Made by a program: the position numbers and the translations under genes. From CAVYHJ01 sp963768165 [NCBI: uncultured bacterium] (lineage in GTDB: Bacteria; UBP4; UBA4092), in contig CAVYHJ010000001.1 in the NCBI GenBank assembly GCA_963768165.1, forward strand, positions 248,001-312,000: a DNA stretch of 64,000 bases, given 5' to 3'. Under the pieces are notes generated by a model, which saw only the letters and a list, made by a program, of their open reading frames with translations, ran no database searches and was not told the origin of the DNA. This document shows, one piece after another, positions 51,383 to 63,922 of the stretch (its first letter is position 1; the number at the start of each line of letters is the position of its first letter).

Positions 51383-52246
51383 CTAGTTAAAAACAATGGT
51401 CTTATTTCCGTGAATGAGTATGCGGTTGTTTAAGTGCGCCAGAACCGCACGCGCCAACACCACTTTCTCTAAATCTCTTCCTTTGCGGATTAAATCAGGG
51501 ATGGAATCCCGATGGCTCACCCGGATGACATCCTGCTCAATGATAGGACCTTCATCCAAATCCGTGGTCACATAATGACTGGTCGCACCGATGATTTTGA
51601 CTCCCCGCGCGTACGCCTGCTGATAGGGTTTTCCGCCAATAAATGCCGGTAAAAAGGAATGATGGATATTGATTATTTTATTGGGATAACAGCTAATAAT
51701 ATTTTCACTCAAGACCTGCATATACCGTGCTAAAACCACCAGGTCTATTTTGTATTCCTTTAATAATTCCATTTGTTTTTTTTCCTGTTCCACCTTGTTC
51801 TCTTTGGTGATGAAGAATATATGATAATCAATGCCAAAACTTTTAGCGGCATGTTCCATGTCCGGATGATTGCTGATAATCAATGGGATCTCCGCTTGAA
51901 ATTCTTTATCCTGGTAACGGGATAATAAGTCGTATAAACAATGCCCCTGTTTGGATACCAATATCGCGACACGGGGAAGTGTATCGTTATAATGGAGACT
52001 CCATGCCATATTAAATCGCAAAGCTAATGGATTAAACACGGCGGTAAAATTATCCCGGGAGATTTTAAACCCTTCCACCTCCCACTCAATCCTCATAAAA
52101 AACCGTTTGCTTTCCGGGTCAGTATATTGGTCGGCATGCATGACATTTCCGTTATTTTTATAGATAAATTCTGAGACCGCAGCGACCAGACCCTTCTGAT
52201 CGGGACAGGTGATGAGTACTGCAGCAGTAATATTATTCTCTGACAT
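51383..52246 (-). CDS. purU: Formyltetrahydrofolate deformylase
   Basis: 287 residues: an N-terminal ACT domain (about 8-85, ITCPDQKGLVAAVSEFIYKN) and a formyltransferase-fold hydrolase domain with KIINIHHSFLPAFIGGKPY, GATSHYVTTDLDEGPIIEQD. It releases formate from 10-formyl-THF and so balances one-carbon units. It follows the UROD-like gene by 17 bases on the same strand, as an operon. Confidence 0.95.
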   Translation of the reverse strand: MSENNITAAVLITCPDQKGLVAAVSEFIYKNNGNVMHADQYTDPESKRFFMRIEWEVEGFKISRDNFTAVFNPLALRFNMAWSLHYNDTLPRVAILVSKQGHCLYDLLSRYQDKEFQAEIPLIISNHPDMEHAAKSFGIDYHIFFITKENKVEQEKKQMELLKEYKIDLVVLARYMQVLSENIISCYPNKIINIHHSFLPAFIGGKPYQQAYARGVKIIGATSHYVTTDLDEGPIIEQDVIRVSHRDSIPDLIRKGRDLEKVVLARAVLAHLNNRILIHGNKTIVFN

Positions 52247-52263
52247 TGTATCGGGTTTCCTTG

Positions 52264-53445
52264 TTATTTGGTTTGATTATATTTGCGGACGACTTCTACC
52301 ATCGCTTGCAGGTTCTCCTTGGGAACTGCCGGTGCCACCGAACATGCCGTGCTCATGATATAGCCAGATGCTTTAGAACCTTCCGCTAATATCTGTTCGA
52401 TATCCTGAATGACTCCGTCCCGTGATTTTAACAAAAGTGTATTCACGGAGTCCACATTCCCTTTGATAAAAATCTTATCCTGCCAGGCATCAATCGCATC
52501 TTTTAATTCTACGTTACCTAGTGGAGGCGGGTCGAGACATTCAATCCCGCTGACCCCGGATTCCACTATCAGATCCAGTCGGTCTCCGATGGAACCGCAG
52601 GTATGGGTATAAATATAACCTCCAGCAGCTTTGACAGCATCCGCCAACCGTTTTTCATACGGGAAAATAAACTCTTTATAATGTTCCCGTGAGATAAAAC
52701 TCCCCCCCGCATAGGGGGAGGATATTTTGATGGCATCACACCCCCGTTTGATTTGCGCCACCGACCAGGCGATACAATTCTCCGTAAAATAATCCAGTAT
52801 CTCTTTACATTTATCCGGTGATTCAATTAAGGATATCAAAGAGTTCTGCAACCCCAGGTAATTAAATAGATAATCGGAAGGGGCTTTGGTTTCTCCATGC
52901 ACGGAGTAGGTGTCTCCTACCCGCGCCAATACCCTGTCAATCGTGGCGTAATAATAGTCCGGGAAATCTTCCACTTTTTTCCAAGGGTGAAGACCTTTGT
53001 GAATGCACCAATGATAAAAAGACTCCGGCATCCAATCAAAAGGCCGGTTCATATTGACATCATTTATATTCGGAAATCCCTCAAACGCGCCCGAAGTGTC
53101 TGTCGAAGGATAGTACTTTGGATCATCATTATAGGTGTTAATAATAACCCCGCCATCCTTAAATACCATCATTTTCCCTTCATCACAATCCTCGATGTGA
53201 TCTACGAAATCCATGATGGATTCTTCCCTGCCCGGCTTATGAAGGAGAATCCCGTCGAAATCATATAATTCCCTGGCTTTTATTGCACCTTCGGCATACC
53301 CGTCATTGGTAAAATTAAAATCTATCGGCACTACCCCGGTGTTTAATAATATATTCCCGATGGTTAATTGACACATGACCGGGATATGCCGGGGCTTTTG
53401 CCTTGCCATGGCTTGTCGAACATAATCTTTTGATACGAAACTCAT
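52264..53445 (-). CDS. Uroporphyrinogen decarboxylase-like protein (URO-D/MtaA methyltransferase superfamily)
   Basis: About 393 residues. The TIM barrel carries HTCGSIGDRLDLIVESGV, GIECLDPPPLGNVELKD and FIKGNVDSV, as in the methylcobamide-type branch of the family, not in true HemE. Such proteins move methyl groups between corrinoid proteins and thiols, or demethylate substrates; no corrinoid protein gene is near. Start uncertain: I take the ATG at 53445 (GAGG 8 bases upstream); the TTG at 53472 is possible. It is cotranscribed with purU, hinting at one-carbon metabolism. Confidence 0.88.
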   Translation of the reverse strand: MSFVSKDYVRQAMARQKPRHIPVMCQLTIGNILLNTGVVPIDFNFTNDGYAEGAIKARELYDFDGILLHKPGREESIMDFVDHIEDCDEGKMMVFKDGGVIINTYNDDPKYYPSTDTSGAFEGFPNINDVNMNRPFDWMPESFYHWCIHKGLHPWKKVEDFPDYYYATIDRVLARVGDTYSVHGETKAPSDYLFNYLGLQNSLISLIESPDKCKEILDYFTENCIAWSVAQIKRGCDAIKISSPYAGGSFISREHYKEFIFPYEKRLADAVKAAGGYIYTHTCGSIGDRLDLIVESGVSGIECLDPPPLGNVELKDAIDAWQDKIFIKGNVDSVNTLLLKSRDGVIQDIEQILAEGSKASGYIMSTACSVAPAVPKENLQAMVEVVRKYNQTK

Positions 53446-53472
53446 TGACGATTCCTCATTAATCATCGACAA

Positions 53473-53864
53473 ACAAAAGATCTCCTTCTCAACGCGTATT
53501 ATTATATCAAATTCTATTCATAGGTTCCGGTAAACAAGGAGGAATTTTACATCCAGTCTGGTAATTTAATTTAGCAAAAGGGTCTCTTGTAAGAAAAGTG
53601 TTCTTCTTGATGGATACAAATTGTAATGAATTACCTTTGATAGCAATTGGGTTTAGAATCATTCTCGTTACACCGAAAGATTCTTCAGTCCTTTCACTCC
53701 GTTCAAGAGTATACTTCAACCTTCCTCTCTTAAAAATAATAAAAAAGACACCCGTATGGCACTAGAACATATTCTAATTTAACCAGTTAATTTTTCACCC
53801 AACTGCGTTGACAAAATCATCCAATTCGTATAATCTTCAATAGTTAAAGAATTAATATAACTTT
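53473..53864. other. Divergent intergenic region with a decayed repeat
   Basis: 392 bases without a gene. About 53660-53715 the minus strand reads GAACGGAGTGAAAGGACTGA then AGAATCTTTC, a degenerate relative of the 89-bp element arm. The rest is AT-rich and carries the promoter of the phosphoesterase gene at the right end. Confidence 0.5.
53808..53834 (+). promoter_or_regulatory. Predicted sigma-70-type promoter for the phosphoesterase-ligA operon
   Basis: Perfect TTGACA (53808-53813) and perfect TATAAT (53829-53834), but with a short 15-base spacer. It is 30 bases before the ATG at 53865. Consensus boxes with sub-optimal spacing often give moderate strength. Confidence 0.6.
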
Positions 53865-56614
<2,750 letters not shown>

Positions 56615-56623
56615 ATATTAATC

Positions 56624-56712
56624 TGTCATTCTGAGCGCAGCGAAGAATCTCTGTGTTCTACCTGAAGTAACACGACTTTAGACCGGGATTCTTCGCTGCG
56701 CTCAGAATGACA
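56624..56712. repeat. 89-bp long-hairpin element, copy 2
   Basis: Perfect 26-bp arms 56624-56649 and 56687-56712 of form TGTCATTCTGAG-CGCAGC-GAAGAATC, with a 37-base middle starting TCTGTGTTCTAC. Same length and plan as 42073-42161. It sits between ligA and the MBL hydrolase gene, ending just before that gene's GTGGAG ribosome site. Confidence 0.85.
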
Positions 56713-56726
56713 AGAGTGGAGAATGA

Positions 56727-57353
56727 ATGTTTTTTCGTTGCATACCCATTGGAGTATTACAAGCAAATTGTTATATTGTGGCATGTCCCAAGACAAAACA
56801 TGCTTTTGTCATTGATCCCGGAGCTGAACCTGATTTGATTTTATCCGTTATTGAACAGAATGCTCTGGAAGTTAAATACATTTTAAATACGCATGGCCAT
56901 CCCGACCATATCGGTGCAAATACCGCTATCAAACAATGGAGTGGCGCTCCTTTATTAATTCATAAAGAGGATGCGGATTTATTGATTCATCCCCTACCCT
57001 TACCTTTTGAAAATGAACCACCGGTGGATTCCCCGCCAGCCGACCAATTTCTAAACGACGGAGATAAATTTCAAGTGGGGAATGTATCTCTGCAAGTCCT
57101 CTACACTCCCGGTCATTCTCCCGGCAGTGTCAGTTTCTTATTCTCAGATCGTGTGATTACCGGGGATGCGTTATTCGCCGGAACCATTGGCAGAACCGAT
57201 TTGCCGGGCGGTTCCATGCCCGTTCTCATTCAGGCGATTCAAGAAAAATTATTAGTGCTGGATGACGAAACCGAAGTTTACCCCGGACATGGCCCCTCCA
57301 CCACTATCGGTCAGGAAAAACAATTCAATCCTTTTTTCTCAGATTTACAATAA
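56727..57353 (+). CDS. MBL-fold hydrolase (glyoxalase II-like)
   Basis: 208 residues: the metal motif NTHGHPDHIGAN, then YTPGHSPGSVSFLF, ITGDALFAGTIGRTDLPGGS and YPGHGPSTTIG. This is the compact YcbL-type hydroxyacylglutathione hydrolase branch without the C-terminal helical domain; thioester hydrolysis is likely but the substrate is open. Probably the third gene of the phosphoesterase-ligA unit, after a hairpin element. It converges on lon (13 bases between stops). Confidence 0.92.
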   Translation: MFFRCIPIGVLQANCYIVACPKTKHAFVIDPGAEPDLILSVIEQNALEVKYILNTHGHPDHIGANTAIKQWSGAPLLIHKEDADLLIHPLPLPFENEPPVDSPPADQFLNDGDKFQVGNVSLQVLYTPGHSPGSVSFLFSDRVITGDALFAGTIGRTDLPGGSMPVLIQAIQEKLLVLDDETEVYPGHGPSTTIGQEKQFNPFFSDLQ

Positions 57354-57366
57354 AGAATATTTGAGA

Positions 57367-59844
57367 TTACTCGTCGTCGGAGAGCGTCGCGACAGCCGGT
57401 ACGGCAGGTGATATTGATTGTATTTCATGATGAGACGGCTGTACAACTTCTTTTGCAAATGCCGATTCTAAAACTTTATCTAACGTTTCTACAAAGATAA
57501 ACTTCATTTCTTTCCGGATATTTTCAGGAATATCTTCCAAATCCTTCTCGTTCTTTTTGGGCATAATGACCGTCGTAATCCCCGCTCTGCGCGCCGCCAA
57601 AATCTTTTCTTTGACCCCGCCAATCGGTAACACTTTCCCGCGCAACGTGATTTCTCCAGTCATCGCAATATCATGCCGAACCTTTCGTCCGCTCAATAAC
57701 GATGCAATCGCTGTCGCCATTGTAATTCCGGCAGACGGTCCGTCTTTGGGAATAGCTCCCGCAGGAACATGAATATGCAAATCGGTTTTTTCAAAAAAAT
57801 CATCAGGGATATGCAACGATTTCGCTTGAGACCGAACGTAGGACAATGCTGCCTGCGCCGATTCTTTCATCACATCGCCTAACTGTCCCGTTAACGTCAA
57901 TCCCTTTTTCCCGCGCATTTGAGTGGCTTCAATCGTCAAAATTTCGCCCCCAGCCTGCGTCCACGCCAGGCCGGTGGCCACGCCGACTTCATCCTGCTTT
58001 TCCGCCACATCCGCAAAATATCGAGGGGCTTTCAGATACTCATGAAGATTTTCTGAAGTGATAATTGCGGGTTCGGTATTCCCCTCCGCTACTTTCCGCG
58101 CCACTTTTCGGCAGATATTTCCGATTTCCCGTTCCAGGTTCCGCACACCAGCTTCCCGCGTATAATCCGCAACAATCGCACTGAGAGTCTTCTCACCCAT
58201 CCGCAGCATTTGGTCCGTCAGCCCATGTTCTTTTAATTGCCGGGGGATTAAATACTTAACGGCAATATGGACTTTTTCTTCCTCCGTATATCCCGGCAAA
58301 TGCAGCACTTCCATCCGGTCAAGTAAGGGTCCGGGAATAGTATCCAAAATATTCGCGGTCGTGATAAACATGACTTTGGATAAATCGAACGGCACATCCA
58401 AATAATGATCACTAAAACTCGAATTCTGTTCCGGGTCTAACACTTCCAATAATGCTGACGATGGGTCTCCACGAAAGTCCGTTCCCAGCTTGTCTACTTC
58501 ATCCAACATAAATACAGGATTGTTTGATTCCGCCCGACGAATCCCTTGAATAATTCTCCCGGGAAGAGAACCGATATAGGTTCTCCGATGCCCGCGAATT
58601 TCCGCTTCATCACGAATTCCGCCCAAGGAAATCCGCACGAATTTCCGACTCATCGCCCGCGCGATGGATTTTCCAAGAGACGTTTTTCCTACTCCCGGCG
58701 GACCTACAAAACATAAAATCGGCCCTTTCATATCACTCTTCAATTTTCTAACGGAGAGATATTCCAAAATCCGTTCTTTGATTTTTTCCAAATCATAATG
58801 GTCTTCATCCAGTATCTGCGCTGCTTTTTTGATATCTAAATTATCGATTGTCGAAATAGACCACGGTAATGCGATTAGGTAATCCAAATAGGTCCGCGAA
58901 ACCGTATATTCTGCTGCCTGGGGAGGCATCTTCGACAGCCGGTTTAATTCTTTCAGGGATTCTTTTTCCACGGCTTCCGGCATTTTTGCATCTTTGATTT
59001 TCTTCTCCAGTTCGGCAATTTCAATCGTTCGGTCGTCCGATTCTCCCAATTCCTTTTGAATCGCTTTCATCTGCTCGCGCAACACGTATTCCCGCTGGTT
59101 TTTATCGATTTCCGTTTTAACCTGCGACTGGATTTTACTACCCAGTTCCAACACTTCCAGTTCCCGGTTCAACAGAACCATCAGTTTTTTCATTCGGTCC
59201 CGTACGCTCAACGTTTCTAAAATCATCTGTTTATCGGCAACCGATAAATTCAAATTGGCCGCGATTAAATCCGCCATCTTGCTGGAGTCTTGCAAATTCA
59301 TTGCTGCTACATGCAGTTCATCCGGCAAATGTGGAGCGAGCGCCACAATCTTATTAAATGTATCCAACAGATTGCGTGATAACGCATCAATTTCCACGGA
59401 TTTTTCGGATTTTTCTTTAATGATTTCAATACTTGTTACAAAATAAGGCTCGTCCACCAGCATGGTTTTTATTTTGATTCTCGAAAGACCTTGAATCAGC
59501 AACCGAATACTCCCGTCCGGAAATTTCAACATTTTCAAAATCGTTGCCGCCACGCCATACTCGTACAAATCCTTGATGGTCGGAGAATCAATTTCAGCTT
59601 TGCGCTGCGCCACTACTCCGATAATCCGTTTACCGTTTAATGCATCGTCTATTAATTTGACTGATTTTCCCCGCGCAATCACCAGCGGTGCTACCATATA
59701 GGGGTAAATCACCGTATCCCGCAAGGGCAAGATAGCCAACTTTTCGGGTATATGGGTTTGGTCATCTTTGGAGGCAGCAATACTGGATTTCTTGGAAGTT
59801 GGAAATTGAATTTCCTTTTTCAAATTTTTTGGTTTTATCCGCAT
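57367..59844 (-). CDS. lon: ATP-dependent protease Lon
   Basis: 825 residues with the usual three parts: N-terminal substrate domain (about 35-230, [20 protein letters not shown]), AAA+ module with Walker [14 protein letters not shown] and [17 protein letters not shown], and the protease domain with S704 in [11 protein letters not shown] and K747 in [10 protein letters not shown]. It degrades misfolded and regulatory proteins in the cytoplasm as a hexamer. A basic N-terminal stretch of about 30 residues precedes the domain. Divergent from the glycosyltransferase gene; no heat-shock promoter could be assigned. Confidence 0.97.
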   Translation of the reverse strand: MRIKPKNLKKEIQFPTSKKSSIAASKDDQTHIPEKLAILPLRDTVIYPYMVAPLVIARGKSVKLIDDALNGKRIIGVVAQRKAEIDSPTIKDLYEYGVAATILKMLKFPDGSIRLLIQGLSRIKIKTMLVDEPYFVTSIEIIKEKSEKSVEIDALSRNLLDTFNKIVALAPHLPDELHVAAMNLQDSSKMADLIAANLNLSVADKQMILETLSVRDRMKKLMVLLNRELEVLELGSKIQSQVKTEIDKNQREYVLREQMKAIQKELGESDDRTIEIAELEKKIKDAKMPEAVEKESLKELNRLSKMPPQAAEYTVSRTYLDYLIALPWSISTIDNLDIKKAAQILDEDHYDLEKIKERILEYLSVRKLKSDMKGPILCFVGPPGVGKTSLGKSIARAMSRKFVRISLGGIRDEAEIRGHRRTYIGSLPGRIIQGIRRAESNNPVFMLDEVDKLGTDFRGDPSSALLEVLDPEQNSSFSDHYLDVPFDLSKVMFITTANILDTIPGPLLDRMEVLHLPGYTEEEKVHIAVKYLIPRQLKEHGLTDQMLRMGEKTLSAIVADYTREAGVRNLEREIGNICRKVARKVAEGNTEPAIITSENLHEYLKAPRYFADVAEKQDEVGVATGLAWTQAGGEILTIEATQMRGKKGLTLTGQLGDVMKESAQAALSYVRSQAKSLHIPDDFFEKTDLHIHVPAGAIPKDGPSAGITMATAIASLLSGRKVRHDIAMTGEITLRGKVLPIGGVKEKILAARRAGITTVIMPKKNEKDLEDIPENIRKEMKFIFVETLDKVLESAFAKEVVQPSHHEIQSISPAVPAVATLSDDE

Positions 59845-59958
59845 TACTTCAATATATCATAAAATTTGTCTGATAGGATATAGGGTAATTAAGTTTCCAG
59901 TTGAAACGTACGATTTCATTTTTTAAATATATCCCATCCTCTGCTATACTTTTCACTC

Positions 59959-60663
59959 ATGTCCTTGTTTTTGGAAAAGCCCAATCTATCAGTCATCCTG
60001 CCGGCGTATAATGAAGCAGGAAATATTGAAACCGTTATCTCCAAAGCGATACCGGTACTCCATAATTTCGCGGAAGAATACGAAATCATTGTGGTCAATG
60101 ACGGAAGCACAGATAGCACTCAAGAGTTGCTTAACCGGCTTGTGAAAAACAATCCGCATCTCCGGGCAATTCATCATCCACAAAATCAAGGCTACGGTTC
60201 CGCCATCCGTTCCGGGTTGAAAGAATCCCGTCTGGATTATATTTTTATTACCGACTCCGACGGGCAATTTGATTTCAACGAATTACCTGAAATTTATTCC
60301 AATCTAGCCAAGGCAGATTTTCTCATCGGGTATCGTCTTCAACGGCAGGACTCTTTGATGAGAAAAGTAAACACTTATTGTTGGAATACTCTGTGTCAGA
60401 CTCTTTTTAAAACCGGAGTGCGGGATGTAGATTGTGCGTTTAAACTTTTCAAACGACCGGTTCTCGATTCTCTCCAACTTAAAGCCAGTGGTGCCATGAT
60501 AAGCACGGAATTAGTTATCAAATCCCGCAAAGCGGGGTTTAAAATCCTGGAAATTGGCGTTCATCACTATCCCCGGCTTTCCGGCAAATCCTCCGGTGCC
60601 CATCTCCGCGTCATTCTCCGCGCCTTCCAAGAAATAATTCGACTCTATCCCGAATTACACTAA
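59959..60663 (+). CDS. Family 2 glycosyltransferase (dolichyl-phosphate mannosyltransferase-like)
   Basis: 234 residues, GT-A fold: LSVILPAYNEAGNIETVI, VVNDGSTDSTQELL, and the metal motif ITDSDGQFDFNEL (DxD-like). RDVDCAFKLFKRPVLD is typical of DPM1-like enzymes that pass a sugar from a nucleotide to polyprenyl phosphate. No membrane helix is fused. The ATG at 59959 lacks a clear ribosome binding site. It converges on the pseudopilin gene (4 bases between stops). Confidence 0.92.
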   Translation: MSLFLEKPNLSVILPAYNEAGNIETVISKAIPVLHNFAEEYEIIVVNDGSTDSTQELLNRLVKNNPHLRAIHHPQNQGYGSAIRSGLKESRLDYIFITDSDGQFDFNELPEIYSNLAKADFLIGYRLQRQDSLMRKVNTYCWNTLCQTLFKTGVRDVDCAFKLFKRPVLDSLQLKASGAMISTELVIKSRKAGFKILEIGVHHYPRLSGKSSGAHLRVILRAFQEIIRLYPELH

Positions 60664-60667
60664 AATG

Positions 60668-61027
60668 TTAATGATTGGAGGGCATACTTAGTCCACTGGA
60701 ATTGGGTGCTAAAATATCCCCTCGGCTAACCGTCCCATTGGATGGATCATAAATAATCAAACCACCGTCATCTATCAAATCGGGTCCCCAGGAATAGGGA
60801 TAAAAACCCGTTGTGGAAGAGTAACTATAGGGACTCCCCCAGGGGTCATATTGAGGAAATTGTTTTCCAGTAGCACGTAATGTTAGATATTGGCTTAGTT
60901 CCGCTTGGGTTCGAGATACTTTTGTCCGGGTAATCGCGGCAGACATATTATAAATCCCTAGCACCGCCAGTAATAAAATCACCGCAACTACAACCAATAA
61001 TTCCACCAATGTAAATCCATTTTTCAT
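60668..61027 (-). CDS. Type II secretion pseudopilin / type IV pilin-like protein (GspG-like)
   Basis: 119 residues with a class III signal MKNG|FTLVELLVVVAVIL: glycine before the cut, Phe first and Glu fifth in the mature form, then a hydrophobic helix. The C-terminal part has YDPWGSPYSYSS and a Asp/Gly-rich SWGPDLIDDGG loop, as in calcium-binding GspG-type major pseudopilins. The other secretion genes are not nearby. It could carry secreted proteins such as the kelch or CE15 proteins, but this is only inference. Confidence 0.9.
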   Translation of the reverse strand: MKNGFTLVELLVVVAVILLLAVLGIYNMSAAITRTKVSRTQAELSQYLTLRATGKQFPQYDPWGSPYSYSSTTGFYPYSWGPDLIDDGGLIIYDPSNGTVSRGDILAPNSSGLSMPSNH

Positions 61028-61546
61028 AGTTTTAAGTATATCAAAATCTTACAGATTACCTAACCTCAATAATTTGTCCGTCAAACCACAACGATCCATT
61101 TACGTATCACAAGCGGAATTGAGAATTTCAATTCCGCTTACAAGAGCGAACATGATCGAATTTCTTCGCTACTTGTACAGTTTTGATACGCCTGGCATTT
61201 CCTGGGAATGGTGGAATAAGTGTCGCCAGTGGCGACACTTTATCTTCAATGAAATCAAAGGTCTTATTTTTCGACATTTGGCGAAAAATTATGTACAGTT
61301 GTATCTAATTCTTTCTTTCAAAAAACCGCAATATTTGTTGCAGATTATTTATCTCCAATAAAATCAATCAAATAGAAAACCATAACCAATTGGACATGGT
61401 ATTGGGAGTGTCAAAAGACGATTTCTATAAAACACTGATTTATATAGTGTTAGGAAAAAAGTGTAGTAAATTTCGTTTGAGATGACACTGCTATAGTAGT
61501 GAATAACAATTAGGAGTACAATACAAACATCATAGGAGGATGTAAA
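61028..61546. other. Gene-free 519-bp stretch with repeat copy B and the kelch-gene leader
   Basis: The first 350 bases are mostly a dispersed repeat. The rest is AT-rich and ends in AGGAGGATGTAAA, the ribosome binding site of the first kelch gene. A possible -10 (TATAGT, 61492-61497) has no well-placed -35. Confidence 0.5.
61108..61380. repeat. Hairpin-bearing dispersed repeat, copy B
   Basis: Palindrome 61111-61139 (AAGCGGAATTGAGA with near-complement) and perfect hairpin 61218-61240 (AAGTGTCGCCA, loop G, TGGCGACACTT). Segments GAGCGAACA, GCCTGGCATTTCCTGGG and AAATAGAAAACC match copy A at 11.1 kb in order. It contains a 95-codon open frame that I regard as non-coding. Confidence 0.65.
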
Positions 61547-62698
61547 ATGTTCTACAAACGCATAAGTACAATTTCAATAATATCAATACTTTTTCTTTCA
61601 TTAACCAGTTTCATACAAGCACAGGGTTGGATACGATTAATCTCCAATGAAACCACGTTGAGTGCGCCAACAGCACGATCTCAACATAGTGCTGTTTATG
61701 ATTCTGTGAATAGCCGGATGATTATCTTTGGTGGGATACCAGGAGTTAATGATTTGAATGATGTATGGGTACTGAGTAATGCCAATGGGCTAGGCGGAAC
61801 TCCATCGTGGACACAACTTACAACGACAATACGTACCCCGGAGGCACGAAACAGTCATACAGCAGTCTACGATGCTATCAATAATCGGATGACAATCTAT
61901 GGTGGTAGTAATGACCAGGGAAGCCTTTTTAGTGATGTATGGGTGTTGAGCAATGCCAATGGACTGGATACTACAATTCCAACTTGGACAGAAGTTTATC
62001 CTCCTTCAGACAGCTCTCCAGGATTGCGAGCTGGTCATACAGCAGTCTATGACACTACGCATAATCAAATGATTATTTTTGGAGGTGGAGCAATAAATAA
62101 CTATAACGATGTATGGGTGTTGAGCAATACCAATGGACTGGATAGTACAACTCCTGTTTGGACACAACTTACTACTACGGGTAGTACTCCGACGACGCGA
62201 AGCAGCCATACAGCAGTCTATGATGCTAATAATAATCGAATGACTATTTTTGGAGGATATAATGCCGGGACTTTTCTAAATGATGTCTGGGTACTCAGCA
62301 ATGCCAACGGACTGAGTGGAACTCCCACTTGGACACAACTTTTTCCAACCGGGAGTATCCCAACAACGCGATATGGCCATACAGCGGTCTACGATGCTAC
62401 AAATAATCGAATGACGATCTTTGGGGGATATATTGCCGGGACTTTTCTGAATGATACATGGGTGTTGAGCAATGCCAATGGGCAAGGTGGAATGCCTGTT
62501 TGGACACAACTCTTACCACCCGGGGGTACCCCGACAGTACGAGATGGGCATTCCGCTATCTACGATTCTGCCAGTAATCGCATGACCATCTTTGGAGGCG
62601 GCAATAGTACTAATTATTTGAATGATGCGTGGATATTGATAAATTCAGATTATATTACTTCCGTCCCTAAAGAAATATGGGAGTTGTTGGATGAGTAA
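61547..62698 (+). CDS. Secreted kelch-repeat protein 1
   Basis: 383 residues: a signal peptide ending SFIQAQ (about residue 26), then six kelch repeats of 55-60 residues with the pattern TPTTRYGHTAVYDATNNRMT, IFGG, LNDVWVLSNANGLGGTPTWT. Six blades suggest one propeller. The C-terminus ends ITSVPKEIWELLDE, nearly the same as in the next gene. AGGAGG lies 8 bases before the ATG. It is paralogous to the kelch part of the RHS protein at 33-39 kb. A surface or extracellular binding role is likely; the ligand is unknown. Confidence 0.88.
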   Translation: MFYKRISTISIISILFLSLTSFIQAQGWIRLISNETTLSAPTARSQHSAVYDSVNSRMIIFGGIPGVNDLNDVWVLSNANGLGGTPSWTQLTTTIRTPEARNSHTAVYDAINNRMTIYGGSNDQGSLFSDVWVLSNANGLDTTIPTWTEVYPPSDSSPGLRAGHTAVYDTTHNQMIIFGGGAINNYNDVWVLSNTNGLDSTTPVWTQLTTTGSTPTTRSSHTAVYDANNNRMTIFGGYNAGTFLNDVWVLSNANGLSGTPTWTQLFPTGSIPTTRYGHTAVYDATNNRMTIFGGYIAGTFLNDTWVLSNANGQGGMPVWTQLLPPGGTPTVRDGHSAIYDSASNRMTIFGGGNSTNYLNDAWILINSDYITSVPKEIWELLDE

Positions 62699-62743
62699 GG
62701 TGCATGTTTTTATTATAAAAATCTAAAATAAGGAGGATGTAAA

Positions 62744-63922
62744 ATGTGTTACAAGCGCATAAGTACAGTTTCAACAATATCAATACTTTTTCTTTCATTA
62801 ATTCATTTCACACAGGCACAGACGTGGACACAACTTACCTGGAGTGGGACTACACCGTCTGCGCGATACGGTCATACGGCGGTCTATGATAATACAAATA
62901 ATCTAATGACTATCTTCGGAGGGTTTGATACTACCAATGATGCTCGGAATGATGTCTGGGTGTTCAGCCATGCCAATGGACTTGATAGTACAATTTCTGC
63001 TTGGATACAGTTCTCACCAACACCCGATCCAACCCAAACTACTAACGGATTTGGGGGATTTCCTGCACCGCGAACGTTGCATACTGCGGTCTATGATAAT
63101 GCAAATAATCTAATGACTATCTTCGGAGGGGTTGATACTACCGTTGATGCTCGGAATGATGTCTGGGTGCTCAGCCATGCCAATGGCCTGGGGGAAACAC
63201 CCGTTTGGACAAAACTCACTCCTACCGGAAGCGCCCCGCCAGTGCGATTTTGGCACACTGCAGTCTATGATACGACCAACAATCGGATGACTATTTTTGG
63301 GGGATTGGCTGGGAGTGATTCAAATGATATCTGGGTGCTCAGCCATGCCAATGGCCTGGGAGGAACATCTGCTTGGACACAGCTCACTCCTACCGGAAGT
63401 GCCCCAACAACACGCGACTCTCATTCGGCAGTCTACGATTCAATTAATAATCGGATGATAATCTTTGGGGGTTGGAATGATAGTGAAGAAAATAGTCTGA
63501 ATGATGTGTGGGTGCTTAGCAATGCCAATGGACTGGGAGGAACACCTGCTTGGACACAGCTCACTCCTACCGGAAGTACTCCGCCAACGCGATGTAATCA
63601 TACGGCAGTCTACAATAATACCAATAATCAGATGACGATTTTTGGGGGGTGGACTGTTTCGAGTGCCCTGAATGATACCTGGGTGCTCAGCCATGCCAAT
63701 GGACTGGGGGGAACACCAGCTTGGACACATATTTCTCCTACCGGAAGTGCTCCGACAACACGATACTCTCATACGGCGATCTACGATAATACCAATAATC
63801 GGATGACGATCTTTGGGGGAGATGGTTCTACGGGTTGTCTAAATGATGTGTGGGTGCTTAACAATATAAATATAAAGATCACCTCCGTACCCAAAGGAAT
63901 ATGGGAGTTGTTGGATAAGTAA
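62744..63922 (+). CDS. Secreted kelch-repeat protein 2
   Basis: 392 residues, a tandem duplicate of the gene 45 bases upstream: same leader (AGGAGGATGTAAAATG), nearly the same signal peptide (MCYKRISTVSTISILFLSL, ending FTQAQ) and the same ending (ITSVPKGIWELLDK). It has six kelch repeats, one with a DPTQTTNG insertion also found in the first repeats of the RHS protein. Neighbouring repeats match so closely in DNA that recent unit exchange is likely. All poly-G stretches (5-6 G) are in frame here. Confidence 0.88.
   Translation: MCYKRISTVSTISILFLSLIHFTQAQTWTQLTWSGTTPSARYGHTAVYDNTNNLMTIFGGFDTTNDARNDVWVFSHANGLDSTISAWIQFSPTPDPTQTTNGFGGFPAPRTLHTAVYDNANNLMTIFGGVDTTVDARNDVWVLSHANGLGETPVWTKLTPTGSAPPVRFWHTAVYDTTNNRMTIFGGLAGSDSNDIWVLSHANGLGGTSAWTQLTPTGSAPTTRDSHSAVYDSINNRMIIFGGWNDSEENSLNDVWVLSNANGLGGTPAWTQLTPTGSTPPTRCNHTAVYNNTNNQMTIFGGWTVSSALNDTWVLSHANGLGGTPAWTHISPTGSAPTTRYSHTAIYDNTNNRMTIFGGDGSTGCLNDVWVLNNINIKITSVPKGIWELLDK

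Noticed and set aside
53507-53719. 70-codon minus-strand frame upstream of the phosphoesterase
   Set aside because: Its first part (LERSERTEESFG) is a translated degenerate arm of the 89-bp repeat family; there is no homology or start signal.
61074-61361. 95-codon open frame on the plus strand
   Set aside because: It runs through repeat copy B and its hairpins; the related copy at 11.1 kb has stops in the same frame, and no ribosome binding site is present.
61700-63870. Regular DNA repeats that could suggest a CRISPR or satellite array
   Set aside because: The period (about 170 bases) is that of kelch coding units, in frame and diverged at third positions; there are no spacers or cas genes.
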